DNA of 6,681 bases from Deltaproteobacteria bacterium (GTDB lineage Bacteria; Desulfobacterota; DSM-4660; Desulfatiglandales; HGW-15), in the NCBI GenBank assembly GCA_016932235.1, contig JAFGDF010000060.1, positions 1-6,681 of the forward strand. Reading direction: 5' to 3'. Positions 1 through 5,664 of the stretch are shown here, one piece after another; positions within the stretch are counted from its first letter, which is position 1, and each line of letters begins with the position of its first letter. Both the position numbers and the translations under genes were made by a program. The notes under the pieces are model-generated. The model ran no database searches. It saw only the letters and a list, made by a program, of their open reading frames with translations, and was not told the origin of the DNA.

Positions 1-3
1 ATC

Positions 4-32
4 TTGACTTAATAAACTTAAATGACTATTAA
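4..32 (+). promoter_or_regulatory. Predicted sigma70-type promoter of the tup operon
   Basis: TTGACT at 4-9 matches the -35 consensus at five of six positions. It is separated by exactly 17 bp from TATTAA at 27-32, a four-of-six match to the -10 box. Transcription would begin near position 39, giving a leader of about 150 nt before tupA. The surroundings are AT-rich and hold no gene. The region 1-192 otherwise contains only the hairpin at 92-149 and the ribosome binding site. A second, weaker possibility is TTGATA at 81-86 with TATTGC at 104-109. The call rests on consensus matching only. Confidence 0.5.
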
Positions 33-91
33 ATGCCTATCTTTTTACTGCGCATTTTTTGTGTAGACGATCACCAGTCATTGATAAACTT

Positions 92-149
92 TCCGGCAAG
101 ACATATTGCTGCTTTTGTTATGGATAATTTCAGCAATATAAAGACCGGA
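92..149 (+). promoter_or_regulatory. Dyad / extended hairpin in the tupA leader, candidate operator or leader element
   Basis: ATATTGCTG at 103-111 and CAGCAATAT at 131-139 are perfect 9-bp inverted repeats separated by 19 nt. Outside them TCCGG (92-96) and CCGGA (145-149) are also complementary. This gives a nested hairpin with a near-symmetric internal loop of 6 and 5 nt. It lies downstream of the predicted promoter and ends 43 nt before the tupA start. As RNA it could be a structured leader. As DNA the two half-sites, centred 28 bp apart, could bind a dimeric repressor such as the regulator encoded at the operon's end. I do not recognise it as a known riboswitch or a ModE site. Confidence 0.45.
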
Positions 150-181
150 CACTACTGAAAAATTTTAGATGATATTATTTT

Positions 182-186
182 GGAGG
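182..186 (+). promoter_or_regulatory. Ribosome binding site that fixes the tupA start
   Basis: GGAGG lies 6 nt before the ATG at 193. This selects 193 over the longer open frame whose first ATG is at 169. The protein starting at 193 begins directly with MKKS and a clean signal peptide, whereas the upstream extension would add eight residues with no such logic. Confidence 0.8.
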
Positions 187-192
187 AAAATA

Positions 193-1098
193 ATGAAAAA
201 GAGTTATCTGTTTTTATTTGCAGTATTGTTTTCAGTTTGTTTATTGTTCGGGGACAACGCATCAGCCGCGGATGTCATCAAGATGTCCACCACCACCAGC
301 ACGGAAAATTCCGGGCTTCTTGATGTGCTGCTGCCCGAGTTCGCAAAGGACACCGGGATAGAAATCAAGGTATTCGCGAAGGGTACCGGGGCCGCCATAA
401 GGGACGGCATTGACGGCAACGTGGATATCATCTTTGTACATGATCCGGAAAGAGAGGAAAAGTTCGTGGCTGACGGTTATGGCGCTTACAGATACGCCGT
501 GATGCATAATGATTTTGTCATCCTCGGCCCGGCAAAGGACCCGGTCGGGATCAAGGGTTTGACCGCGGCCCAGGCAATGAAAAAGATAGGGAACGCGAAA
601 GCAACCTTTGTTTCAAGGGGTGATGACAGCGGCACACACGCGAAGGAACAGGAACTATGGGCATCATCAGGGACACCACTCCGGAAAGAAACCATTAAAA
701 CCGTACAGGACGGGAAAGAGATCACACGCACATTCCAGCATCCCGGCGGACTCGGCCAATGGTATATGTCCATCGGCCAGGGTATGGGAAAGACCCTGAC
801 CTTTACGGATGAAAAGCAGGCTTATACCCTTACGGACAGGGGAACCTATCTGGCTTACAAGTACGGAAGGACAGAGGGCCTGGATCTTGAAATTCTCTGC
901 GAGGGAGATCCGGGCCTGTTCAATCCCTATGGCATCCTTCCGGTTAATCCTCAGAAGTATCCACATGTAAAATTTGAACAGGCGGATAAATTTGCAAAAT
1001 GGCTGGTTTCCGAGAAGGCCCAGGCCCTGATCGCCGGTTACAAGATTCACGGCCGGCAGGCATTTTTCCCGGACGCGATTTCGGATGCGGGTAAATAA
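193..1098 (+). CDS. tupA: Tungstate ABC transporter, periplasmic substrate-binding protein TupA
   Basis: A 301-residue exported protein that captures tungstate in the periplasm and delivers it to the TupB-TupC importer. Residues 1-25 are a Sec signal peptide: MKK, a hydrophobic core, then a likely cleavage after ASA (23-25). Family hallmarks are visible: TTTSTENSGLL at 33-43, the VHDP segment near 82-85, SRGDDSGTH at 141-149, GQGMG near 195-199, YTLTDRGTYLAY at 211-222 and NPYGILPVNP at 244-253. TTTS and SRGD-type segments line the oxyanion site in this family. The order tupA-tupB-tupC supports tungstate rather than a molybdate ModA, which lacks the TTTSTxNSGLL opening. One oddity is a stretch at about 161-188 that looks longer than in the TupA proteins I remember. 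Selectivity against molybdate cannot be read from sequence alone. Confidence 0.92.
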   Translation: MKKSYLFLFAVLFSVCLLFGDNASAADVIKMSTTTSTENSGLLDVLLPEFAKDTGIEIKVFAKGTGAAIRDGIDGNVDIIFVHDPEREEKFVADGYGAYRYAVMHNDFVILGPAKDPVGIKGLTAAQAMKKIGNAKATFVSRGDDSGTHAKEQELWASSGTPLRKETIKTVQDGKEITRTFQHPGGLGQWYMSIGQGMGKTLTFTDEKQAYTLTDRGTYLAYKYGRTEGLDLEILCEGDPGLFNPYGILPVNPQKYPHVKFEQADKFAKWLVSEKAQALIAGYKIHGRQAFFPDAISDAGK

Positions 1099-1143
1099 CT
1101 GCAAAAAGTTACCGGCTTACGATCTTTATTTAGTGATTCCGTA

Positions 1144-1179
1144 GCGCGGGGCAGGCCGGACTTCAGGGAGTCCCCGCGC
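1144..1179 (+). promoter_or_regulatory. GC-rich stem-loop between tupA and tupB
   Basis: GCGCGGGG (1144-1151) and CCCCGCGC (1172-1179) form a perfect 8-bp stem around a 20-nt loop. A competing inner pairing, GGACT (1158-1162) with AGTCC (1169-1173), is also possible. The stem is not followed by a clear run of T, so it is a poor classical terminator. Hairpins after binding-protein genes commonly stabilise the upstream message or cause partial termination, so that the binding protein is made in excess over the membrane subunits. That role is inferred here from position. Confidence 0.5.
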
Positions 1180-1201
1180 AACTTTCCCATCTTTACTGTA
1201 A

Positions 1202-1219
1202 TTTTAAGTTAATTTAAAA
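1202..1219. promoter_or_regulatory. AT-rich near-palindrome upstream of tupB
   Basis: TTTTAA (1202-1207) and TTAAAA (1214-1219) flank a 6-nt centre containing TTAA, so the 18 bp are self-complementary except for one pair. It ends 12 nt before the tupB ATG, where no Shine-Dalgarno sequence is visible. It could be a protein-binding site or part of an internal promoter (TTTACT at 1192-1197 with TAAAAC at 1215-1220). AT-rich palindromes also arise by chance. Confidence 0.25.
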
Positions 1220-1231
1220 CATTACCTAACC

Positions 1232-1927
1232 ATGTCATTTTTCATCGACAGCATTCATTCAGCATTTCTGCTCATTATCGCCCTGGACAGGGAGATGCTG
1301 GAGATAATCAAAGTCTCCCTCAATGTGAGCACCGTATCGACTATTGTAGCAAGTCTCATCGGGATTCCTGTGGGAATTTACATATCCCTGAACGAGTTTC
1401 CTGCAAAACGCCTTGTCATCACAATACTGAACACCCTGCTTGCCCTGCCGACCGTTGTAATAGGTCTGTTTGTATATTCCTTTATTTCAAGGAGGGCGAT
1501 CTTCGGTCCCCTGGATCTTCTCTATACCCAGAAGGCCATGATTATAGGTCAGATTATCCTGATTGTCCCCATTGTCACTATCTTTACTGTTTCTGCAGTA
1601 AGCAGGATCGATGACCGCTACCGCAAGACAGCATTAACCCTTGGTGCGAATGCGCTGCAGACCGCCAGGGTCATAATACGGGAGGCCCGTTTCAGTATCG
1701 TGGCCGCGATTATCATGGCCTTTGGAAGGGTCATAGCGGAAGTGGGTATCAGTATGATGCTGGGTGGCAATGCAAAGGGATTTACCAGGACCATGACCAC
1801 CGCCATGGCCCTGGAATATGACAAGGGTGAATTTGTCTTAAGTGTCGCCCTCGGAATAGTGCTTCTTTTGATAACTTTTGTCATCAATGTCTTTTTTAAC
1901 TATCTCCAGGGAAGAAGCAAGATATAA
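1232..1927 (+). CDS. tupB: Tungstate ABC transporter, permease TupB
   Basis: A 231-residue inner-membrane permease forming the transport channel for tungstate. Hydrophobic segments lie at roughly 28-52, 61-85, 102-123, 154-176 and 201-225, with an additional weaker N-terminal one near 8-18. The cytoplasmic coupling loop typical of binding-protein-dependent permeases is at about 132-151 (TALTLGANALQTARVIIREA), carrying the conserved glycine at 138 and contacting the ATPase. The downstream VIAEVGISMMLGGN segment (167-180) is characteristic of the TupB/ModB-like group. Length is normal for TupB. The ATG at 1232 has no obvious ribosome binding site, but it keeps the usual N-terminal extension; the next in-frame ATG (residue 22) would leave only a short leader before the first helix. 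It follows tupA by 133 bp and precedes tupC by 5 bp. Confidence 0.9.
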   Translation: MSFFIDSIHSAFLLIIALDREMLEIIKVSLNVSTVSTIVASLIGIPVGIYISLNEFPAKRLVITILNTLLALPTVVIGLFVYSFISRRAIFGPLDLLYTQKAMIIGQIILIVPIVTIFTVSAVSRIDDRYRKTALTLGANALQTARVIIREARFSIVAAIIMAFGRVIAEVGISMMLGGNAKGFTRTMTTAMALEYDKGEFVLSVALGIVLLLITFVINVFFNYLQGRSKI

Positions 1928-1932
1928 TACCT

Positions 1933-2940
1933 ATGCTTTATGAAATAAAAAATCTAATAAAAAGTTATAATGGTCGTGTGGTCCTTGACCTTCCCGCCGT
2001 CTCCTTTCAGAGAGGCAGTATCATCGGACTGCTTGGCCCCAACGGCGCCGGAAAGACAACTCTTCTGGAGATACTGGGCTTTCTCCTTGCGCCGACCTCG
2101 GGAGAGGTCAGACATCTCGGGGAAAAAGTGGATTATGGCAATTCCGGAATTATTAACTTGCGTCAAAAAGTAGTCCTGGTTCAGCAGAAACCGATTTTGT
2201 TCAGTACGACGGTCTACAAGAATATCGAATTCCCCTTAAAGATACGCAAAAAGCCCATGGTTGAGCGGAAGGCTATCATTGGAGATCTTCTCCGGATGGT
2301 GGGGATGGAAGATTTTTGTTACGCCAGGGCCCTTCATCTTTCAGGCGGTGAGACCCAGCGGGTCGCTATTGCCCAGGCCCTTGCCTGTTCGCCCGAGGTG
2401 ATCCTGATGGATGAACCCACTGCCAGCGTGGATGTGGAAAATCAGATAATTATTGAGCGTATCATAAGAGACATAAATAAGGAAAAGGGGATCTCCGTGA
2501 TATTTACCACCCATGACCTGATCCAGGCCGCACGGATAGCGGACGAAACCCTTTTTCTGTTTGACGGCAGGGTTGCAAAATCCATCCATGAAAACATCTT
2601 CAGCGGACATATCGAGTCCGATGACAGAGGCGATAAATACTGTGTCCTGCCCAATGATATCAGGCTCCATGTTCAAACCGACAGGACAGGACCGGCCCGC
2701 ATTTCCATCAGGCCGGATATGGTAAGCATCCTCCATTCCCTTAAAGATCCTGCTGAAAACAGCAGTTATAAAGGCCGGCTCCTTCAGTTGACCTATGAAC
2801 AGAATCGTGTAAGGGCACTTATAGATGTAGGGCTACCCATTAGTGTCTTGATCCCATGGGACGCTTTTGCTAATATGCAAATGATTTTGGGTGAAGATGT
2901 ATTGCTCCAATGCCCCCCTGAAAGCATAGAATTTTTCTAA
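1933..2940 (+). CDS. tupC: Tungstate ABC transporter, ATP-binding protein TupC with C-terminal TOBE-like domain
   Basis: A 335-residue cytoplasmic ATPase that powers tungstate import. The nucleotide-binding domain has Walker A GPNGAGKTT (35-43), Q-loop at Gln84/Gln85, signature LSGGETQR (136-143), Walker B with catalytic glutamate VILMDEP (156-162, Glu161), the D-loop near Val166-Asp167 and switch His194. All catalytic elements are present. After residue 215 a linker leads to a beta-rich C-terminal domain with an SIRP motif at 258-261 and a GR-LL-VR-DVG-P pattern at 281-303. This resembles the TOBE/Mop-like regulatory domain seen in oxyanion and sugar importers, which may bind the imported anion and inhibit transport. 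The start codon is 5 nt after tupB and lacks a well-spaced Shine-Dalgarno, so translational coupling to tupB is likely. Confidence 0.88.
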   Translation: MLYEIKNLIKSYNGRVVLDLPAVSFQRGSIIGLLGPNGAGKTTLLEILGFLLAPTSGEVRHLGEKVDYGNSGIINLRQKVVLVQQKPILFSTTVYKNIEFPLKIRKKPMVERKAIIGDLLRMVGMEDFCYARALHLSGGETQRVAIAQALACSPEVILMDEPTASVDVENQIIIERIIRDINKEKGISVIFTTHDLIQAARIADETLFLFDGRVAKSIHENIFSGHIESDDRGDKYCVLPNDIRLHVQTDRTGPARISIRPDMVSILHSLKDPAENSSYKGRLLQLTYEQNRVRALIDVGLPISVLIPWDAFANMQMILGEDVLLQCPPESIEFF

Positions 2941-2958
2941 ATAAGGAGATATCAGCGG

Positions 2959-3876
2959 ATGGAAAAGAAGCCGTTTCTTAACACTCGGGAGGTTGCCGAA
3001 TTGCTTGATATAAATGAGAAAGTGGTATACTCCCTTATCAATGAAAAAGGCCTTCCCGCCAGCAAGATAACCGGAAAATGGCTTTTCCCCCGGCCTCTTG
3101 TGGAGCAGTGGGTCGAAAACACGACCGTCAATTATCCCAAGTCCCGTAACCCGCTCCCCCCCTATGAGGGGCTAATCATAATATGCGGCAGCAATGATAT
3201 CCTCCTCGAAAGGATGATATCCTTTTTTCACAATCAACATCCCGGTCATGTGGCCGTATTCGGCAATCTGGGGAGCCTGGGCGGTATACGCTCCCTGCGG
3301 CGAAATCTTTGCCATATCGCTTCAAGCCATCTGCTTCAGGAGGATGAAAAGGAATATAATTTCGGTTTCGCAGCAGAAGAGCTTGACATGGTGCCGGCAG
3401 TCGTCAACTTCTGCCAGAGGGAACAGGGCTTTGTCATCGCAAAAGGTAATCCCAGGGGGATCAACAGTGTAGAAGACCTTGCCAAAAACGGGATCAGGAT
3501 TGTGAATCGTCCCACAGGATCCGGTACGCGCCTGCTTTTGGACGGAGAGTTAAGAAAGGCCGGGATAAGAGGCGAGGAGATAGACGGCTATGGGATTGAA
3601 TTGCAGAGGCACCTGGATGTAGGGCTGGAAGTCCTGTCCGGCAGGGCCGATGCCGGCCCCTGTATAAGGGCGGTTTCAGGGTTGCTGGATCTTGATTTCA
3701 TTCCGTTGCGATGGGAGAGGTTCGATCTGATTATCCTGAAGGAGAAATTTTTCGATCAGGGTATTCAGATGTTCCTGGGCCTGCTCCGCAACCCCGCATT
3801 TCAGGAAAAGGCCGCTGATCTGAAAGGGTATGACCTGAGCCGTTCCGGGGAGATGCTGTACCCCATGGGGGATTGA
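2959..3876 (+). CDS. Predicted oxyanion-responsive regulator: excisionase-type HTH plus PBP-like ligand domain
   Basis: A 305-residue protein without signal peptide or membrane helix, so cytoplasmic. Residues 6-52 match the MerR/excisionase-type helix-turn-helix: FLNTREVAELLDI, then VYSLINEKGLPASKITGKW, then a proline/arginine-containing wing. Residues about 71-300 match the PBP-like domain related to molybdate-binding proteins. The cues are the GNLGSLGGIRSLRR segment (102-115), a CHIASSHLL stretch (118-126), QREQGFVIAKGNP (153-165) and NRPTGSGTRLLLD (183-195), where the GSGTR loop probably contacts the ligand. It starts 18 nt after tupC behind an AAGGAG site (2943-2948) and so belongs to the tup operon. 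I infer a repressor or activator that senses tungstate or molybdate and controls tup. It is not the XerC/D-type TunR, and neither ligand nor target is shown by sequence. Confidence 0.8.
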   Translation: MEKKPFLNTREVAELLDINEKVVYSLINEKGLPASKITGKWLFPRPLVEQWVENTTVNYPKSRNPLPPYEGLIIICGSNDILLERMISFFHNQHPGHVAVFGNLGSLGGIRSLRRNLCHIASSHLLQEDEKEYNFGFAAEELDMVPAVVNFCQREQGFVIAKGNPRGINSVEDLAKNGIRIVNRPTGSGTRLLLDGELRKAGIRGEEIDGYGIELQRHLDVGLEVLSGRADAGPCIRAVSGLLDLDFIPLRWERFDLIILKEKFFDQGIQMFLGLLRNPAFQEKAADLKGYDLSRSGEMLYPMGD

Positions 3877-3902
3877 ATATCCCGATATGTTCCATTATTT
3901 TG

Positions 3903-3919
3903 TGCACTGTTGCACTGTT
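3903..3919. repeat. Tandem duplication of TGCACTGT
   Basis: TGCACTGT occurs twice head to tail (3903-3910 and 3911-3918), extended by one further matching T. It lies 26 bp after the regulator gene in the 191-bp spacer 3877-4067. That spacer otherwise shows a short ATATC-CC-GATAT... type palindrome at 3877-3888, a direct repeat of AATCCAT (3954-3960 and 3973-3979) and no gene or convincing terminator. The duplication could be a pair of regulator half-sites or a replication-slippage product. Confidence 0.35.
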
Positions 3920-4052
3920 TTTTATGCATTTAACTACAACAGCCTCATGACTCAATCCATAAGAATCTCCTGAATCCATTGACGGAACCGCTCCATTGTC
4001 CATCTTCCCTGTCCTGGCACAGATATTGTAATGATCGCCTTATAGAAATAAC

Positions 4053-4058
4053 AGGAGG
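4053..4058 (+). promoter_or_regulatory. Strong ribosome binding site of the small-protein gene
   Basis: A complete AGGAGG lies 9 nt before the ATG at 4068, making this one of the best translation-initiation sites in the window. It supports the 83-residue frame as a real and well-translated gene despite its short length. Confidence 0.75.
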
Positions 4059-4067
4059 AAAAATTTT

Positions 4068-4319
4068 ATGGCTCAACCGATCAAAAAATTTAAGTGCGGC
4101 TCATGCGAGGTCTCTATTTTTGAAAATAGTACTTTAAAAGACGGGAAAAAAGTCAAGACTAAAAAGGCCTCTTTCCAGAAGCGATACAAAGACGCCGAAG
4201 GCGAATGGAAATCCACAACCAGCCTCGATGCCAATGATATTCCAAAGGCCGAACTGGTGCTAAATGAGGCCTATAAGTTCCTTGTCCTTGAAAAAGATGG
4301 CGAGGAAACGGGGGCGTGA
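4068..4319 (+). CDS. Small conserved-looking protein of unknown function
   Basis: An 83-residue lysine-rich protein with no signal peptide or membrane helix. Residues 6-20 form a likely strand containing CGSC (10-13). A basic loop with DGKKVKTKK (25-33) follows, then a strand SFQKRY (35-40), a turn KDAEGEWKS (41-49), a strand TTSLDAND (50-57) and a helix from Ile58 to about Leu74 (IPKAELVLNEAYKFLVL). The pattern 'SF-R-YKD-GEWK-T-SL--NDIPKA-LVLN-AY-FL' resembles a recurring family of uncharacterised small bacterial and archaeal proteins that I remember only loosely. The strand-rich, basic fold ending in one helix is compatible with nucleic-acid binding, but that is speculation. The two cysteines could bind metal only if the protein multimerises. 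It is separated from the regulator by 191 bp and convergent with the motor genes, so probably transcribed alone. Confidence 0.75.
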   Translation: MAQPIKKFKCGSCEVSIFENSTLKDGKKVKTKKASFQKRYKDAEGEWKSTTSLDANDIPKAELVLNEAYKFLVLEKDGEETGA

Positions 4320-4360
4320 GGAAATAATAGTGGAGTAGACCTCTGTTGAATAAACCCCGG

Positions 4361-5638
4361 CTACCTTGATGTAAGCTTGATCTCTATACGTCGATTCTTG
4401 CGATATGCCTCGGGCGTTTCAGATGGATCGATTGGATAAAATTTACTGAAACCGGCGGCTATCATACGTCTCTCAGGGATACCCTGCTTGGCCAAAAACC
4501 GGACCACGGACACAGCTCTTGATGTTGACAGTTCCCAGTTGGAAGCAAACTTCTCGTTATTTATGGGAACTCTATCTGTATGGCCGTCGATCCTGATTAT
4601 CCAGTTGATGTCTTCCGGTATCTTTCCTGAAATCTCTTTTATAATGTCCGCCATCTTAACAAGATGTACCTTGCCTTCATCCCCAATCTCAGATGAACCG
4701 GAATCGAATAATAATTCGGCCTGCAGAACAAAGCGATCCCCTACAATGCTGACATTGGGATTATCACCCAGGATCTCTCTTATACGTCCGAAAAACTCCG
4801 ACTGGTAATATTCCAGTCTGTTAACCTCTCTGGCCAGAACGATGTTTAATCTTCGGCCGAGATCTTTTAATTGCGCCTCCTGAGCTGATTTTTCAGCCTC
4901 CGTGACTTTAAGGGCACTGCTTATCTCATCGAGTTGCTGCTTCATTCTATCGATCTGCCGGTTAAGGAGGGACACCTCGGCCTTCGCGCTGCTTGAAAGC
5001 TGGTGCTCCTTTTCCAATGCCTCTTTCTGCTCACCAATAATGGCGGACAATGCCTGGATACGAATTTCACTCTGCTCTATCTTTTTTTGAGATAGCAAAG
5101 TGAGTTCTCTTTCATCGGCCAGTCGTGCTTCAAGCGCTTTGGATCTATCCCGCAATGCGCCCAGTTCGGTATCTTTATCCGATAATGAGAGGGCCATTAC
5201 TCCAATTCGCTGTTCAAGTTCCATCCTCAATGTCCTTAATGAACTGATATCTTCCTGGAGACTGGCAATAGTGAGAAGATGTTTTTCTATCTCCTGCCGA
5301 TCTGCTGCTGATTGCCGGGTTAAATCAGCCACCCGGGAACCGAGCCTCTCCCTTTCCTGTGTCAGGTCTTCCAGCATGCCTGACAGATCTGTTATCTCAG
5401 CCACTAATGTTTCATTTCGCCGCTCCTCCAATCCCAGCAGCCTGGCCAGATCGTTTACCCTTTGATGGAGGGCTGTCAGTTCATTCTCTTTACCTGAAAG
5501 GATTTCACTTAATAAAAATTGCGATATCGTAAAGATGAGAACAACAAAAATAACCACCATAAGCAGGGCGGACAGGGCATCTACATATCCCGGCCAGACA
5601 CTTACAGATCTTATTCCACGTTTTTCAGAGGATATCAT
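4361..5638 (-). CDS. MotB-like motor subunit with long coiled coil and C-terminal OmpA domain
   Basis: A 425-residue inner-membrane-anchored protein. A short cytoplasmic N-terminus leads into WPGYVDALSALLMVVIF (15-31) and a single helix to about residue 44. Asp20 sits where MotB, ExbD and TolR carry the ion-binding aspartate. Residues about 47-275 are almost entirely heptad-rich, charged and glycine-poor, a predicted periplasmic coiled coil. Residues about 298-424 form an OmpA/MotB peptidoglycan-binding domain with IRIDGHTDRVPI (348-359), NWELSTSRAVSVVRFL (367-382) and NRRIEIKL (415-422). Flagellar MotB is usually near 250-310 residues, so the extra length is the coiled coil. A GGAG site lies just before the ATG. 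It follows the channel gene by 26 nt in the same operon, so the two products probably form one ion-driven complex. The task it drives is unknown. Confidence 0.85.
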   Translation of the reverse strand: MISSEKRGIRSVSVWPGYVDALSALLMVVIFVVLIFTISQFLLSEILSGKENELTALHQRVNDLARLLGLEERRNETLVAEITDLSGMLEDLTQERERLGSRVADLTRQSAADRQEIEKHLLTIASLQEDISSLRTLRMELEQRIGVMALSLSDKDTELGALRDRSKALEARLADERELTLLSQKKIEQSEIRIQALSAIIGEQKEALEKEHQLSSSAKAEVSLLNRQIDRMKQQLDEISSALKVTEAEKSAQEAQLKDLGRRLNIVLAREVNRLEYYQSEFFGRIREILGDNPNVSIVGDRFVLQAELLFDSGSSEIGDEGKVHLVKMADIIKEISGKIPEDINWIIRIDGHTDRVPINNEKFASNWELSTSRAVSVVRFLAKQGIPERRMIAAGFSKFYPIDPSETPEAYRKNRRIEIKLTSR

Positions 5639-5664
5639 ATACTCCTTTTTTCTCCCATGCTCTG

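Noticed and set aside
1923..1928. Perfect TATAAT as a promoter for tupC
   Set aside because: There is no -35-like hexamer at a suitable distance, and the sequence spans the tupB stop codon.
193..2940. Molybdate transporter modABC
   Set aside because: The TTTSTENSGLL opening and the YTLTDRGTYLAY motif of the binding protein, and the permease type, fit Tup rather than ModA/ModB.
2959..3876. TunR-type tungstate regulator
   Set aside because: TunR has an XerC/D-like DNA-binding domain with Mop/TOBE sensor domains. This protein has an excisionase-type HTH and a PBP-like domain.
3731..4003. Minus-strand 90-codon open frame
   Set aside because: More than half lies antisense inside the regulator gene, it has no convincing ribosome site and its sequence does not look protein-like.
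4320..4360. Bidirectional terminator between the convergent genes
   Set aside because: Only 41 bp are available and no stable inverted repeat with a T-run is visible in it.
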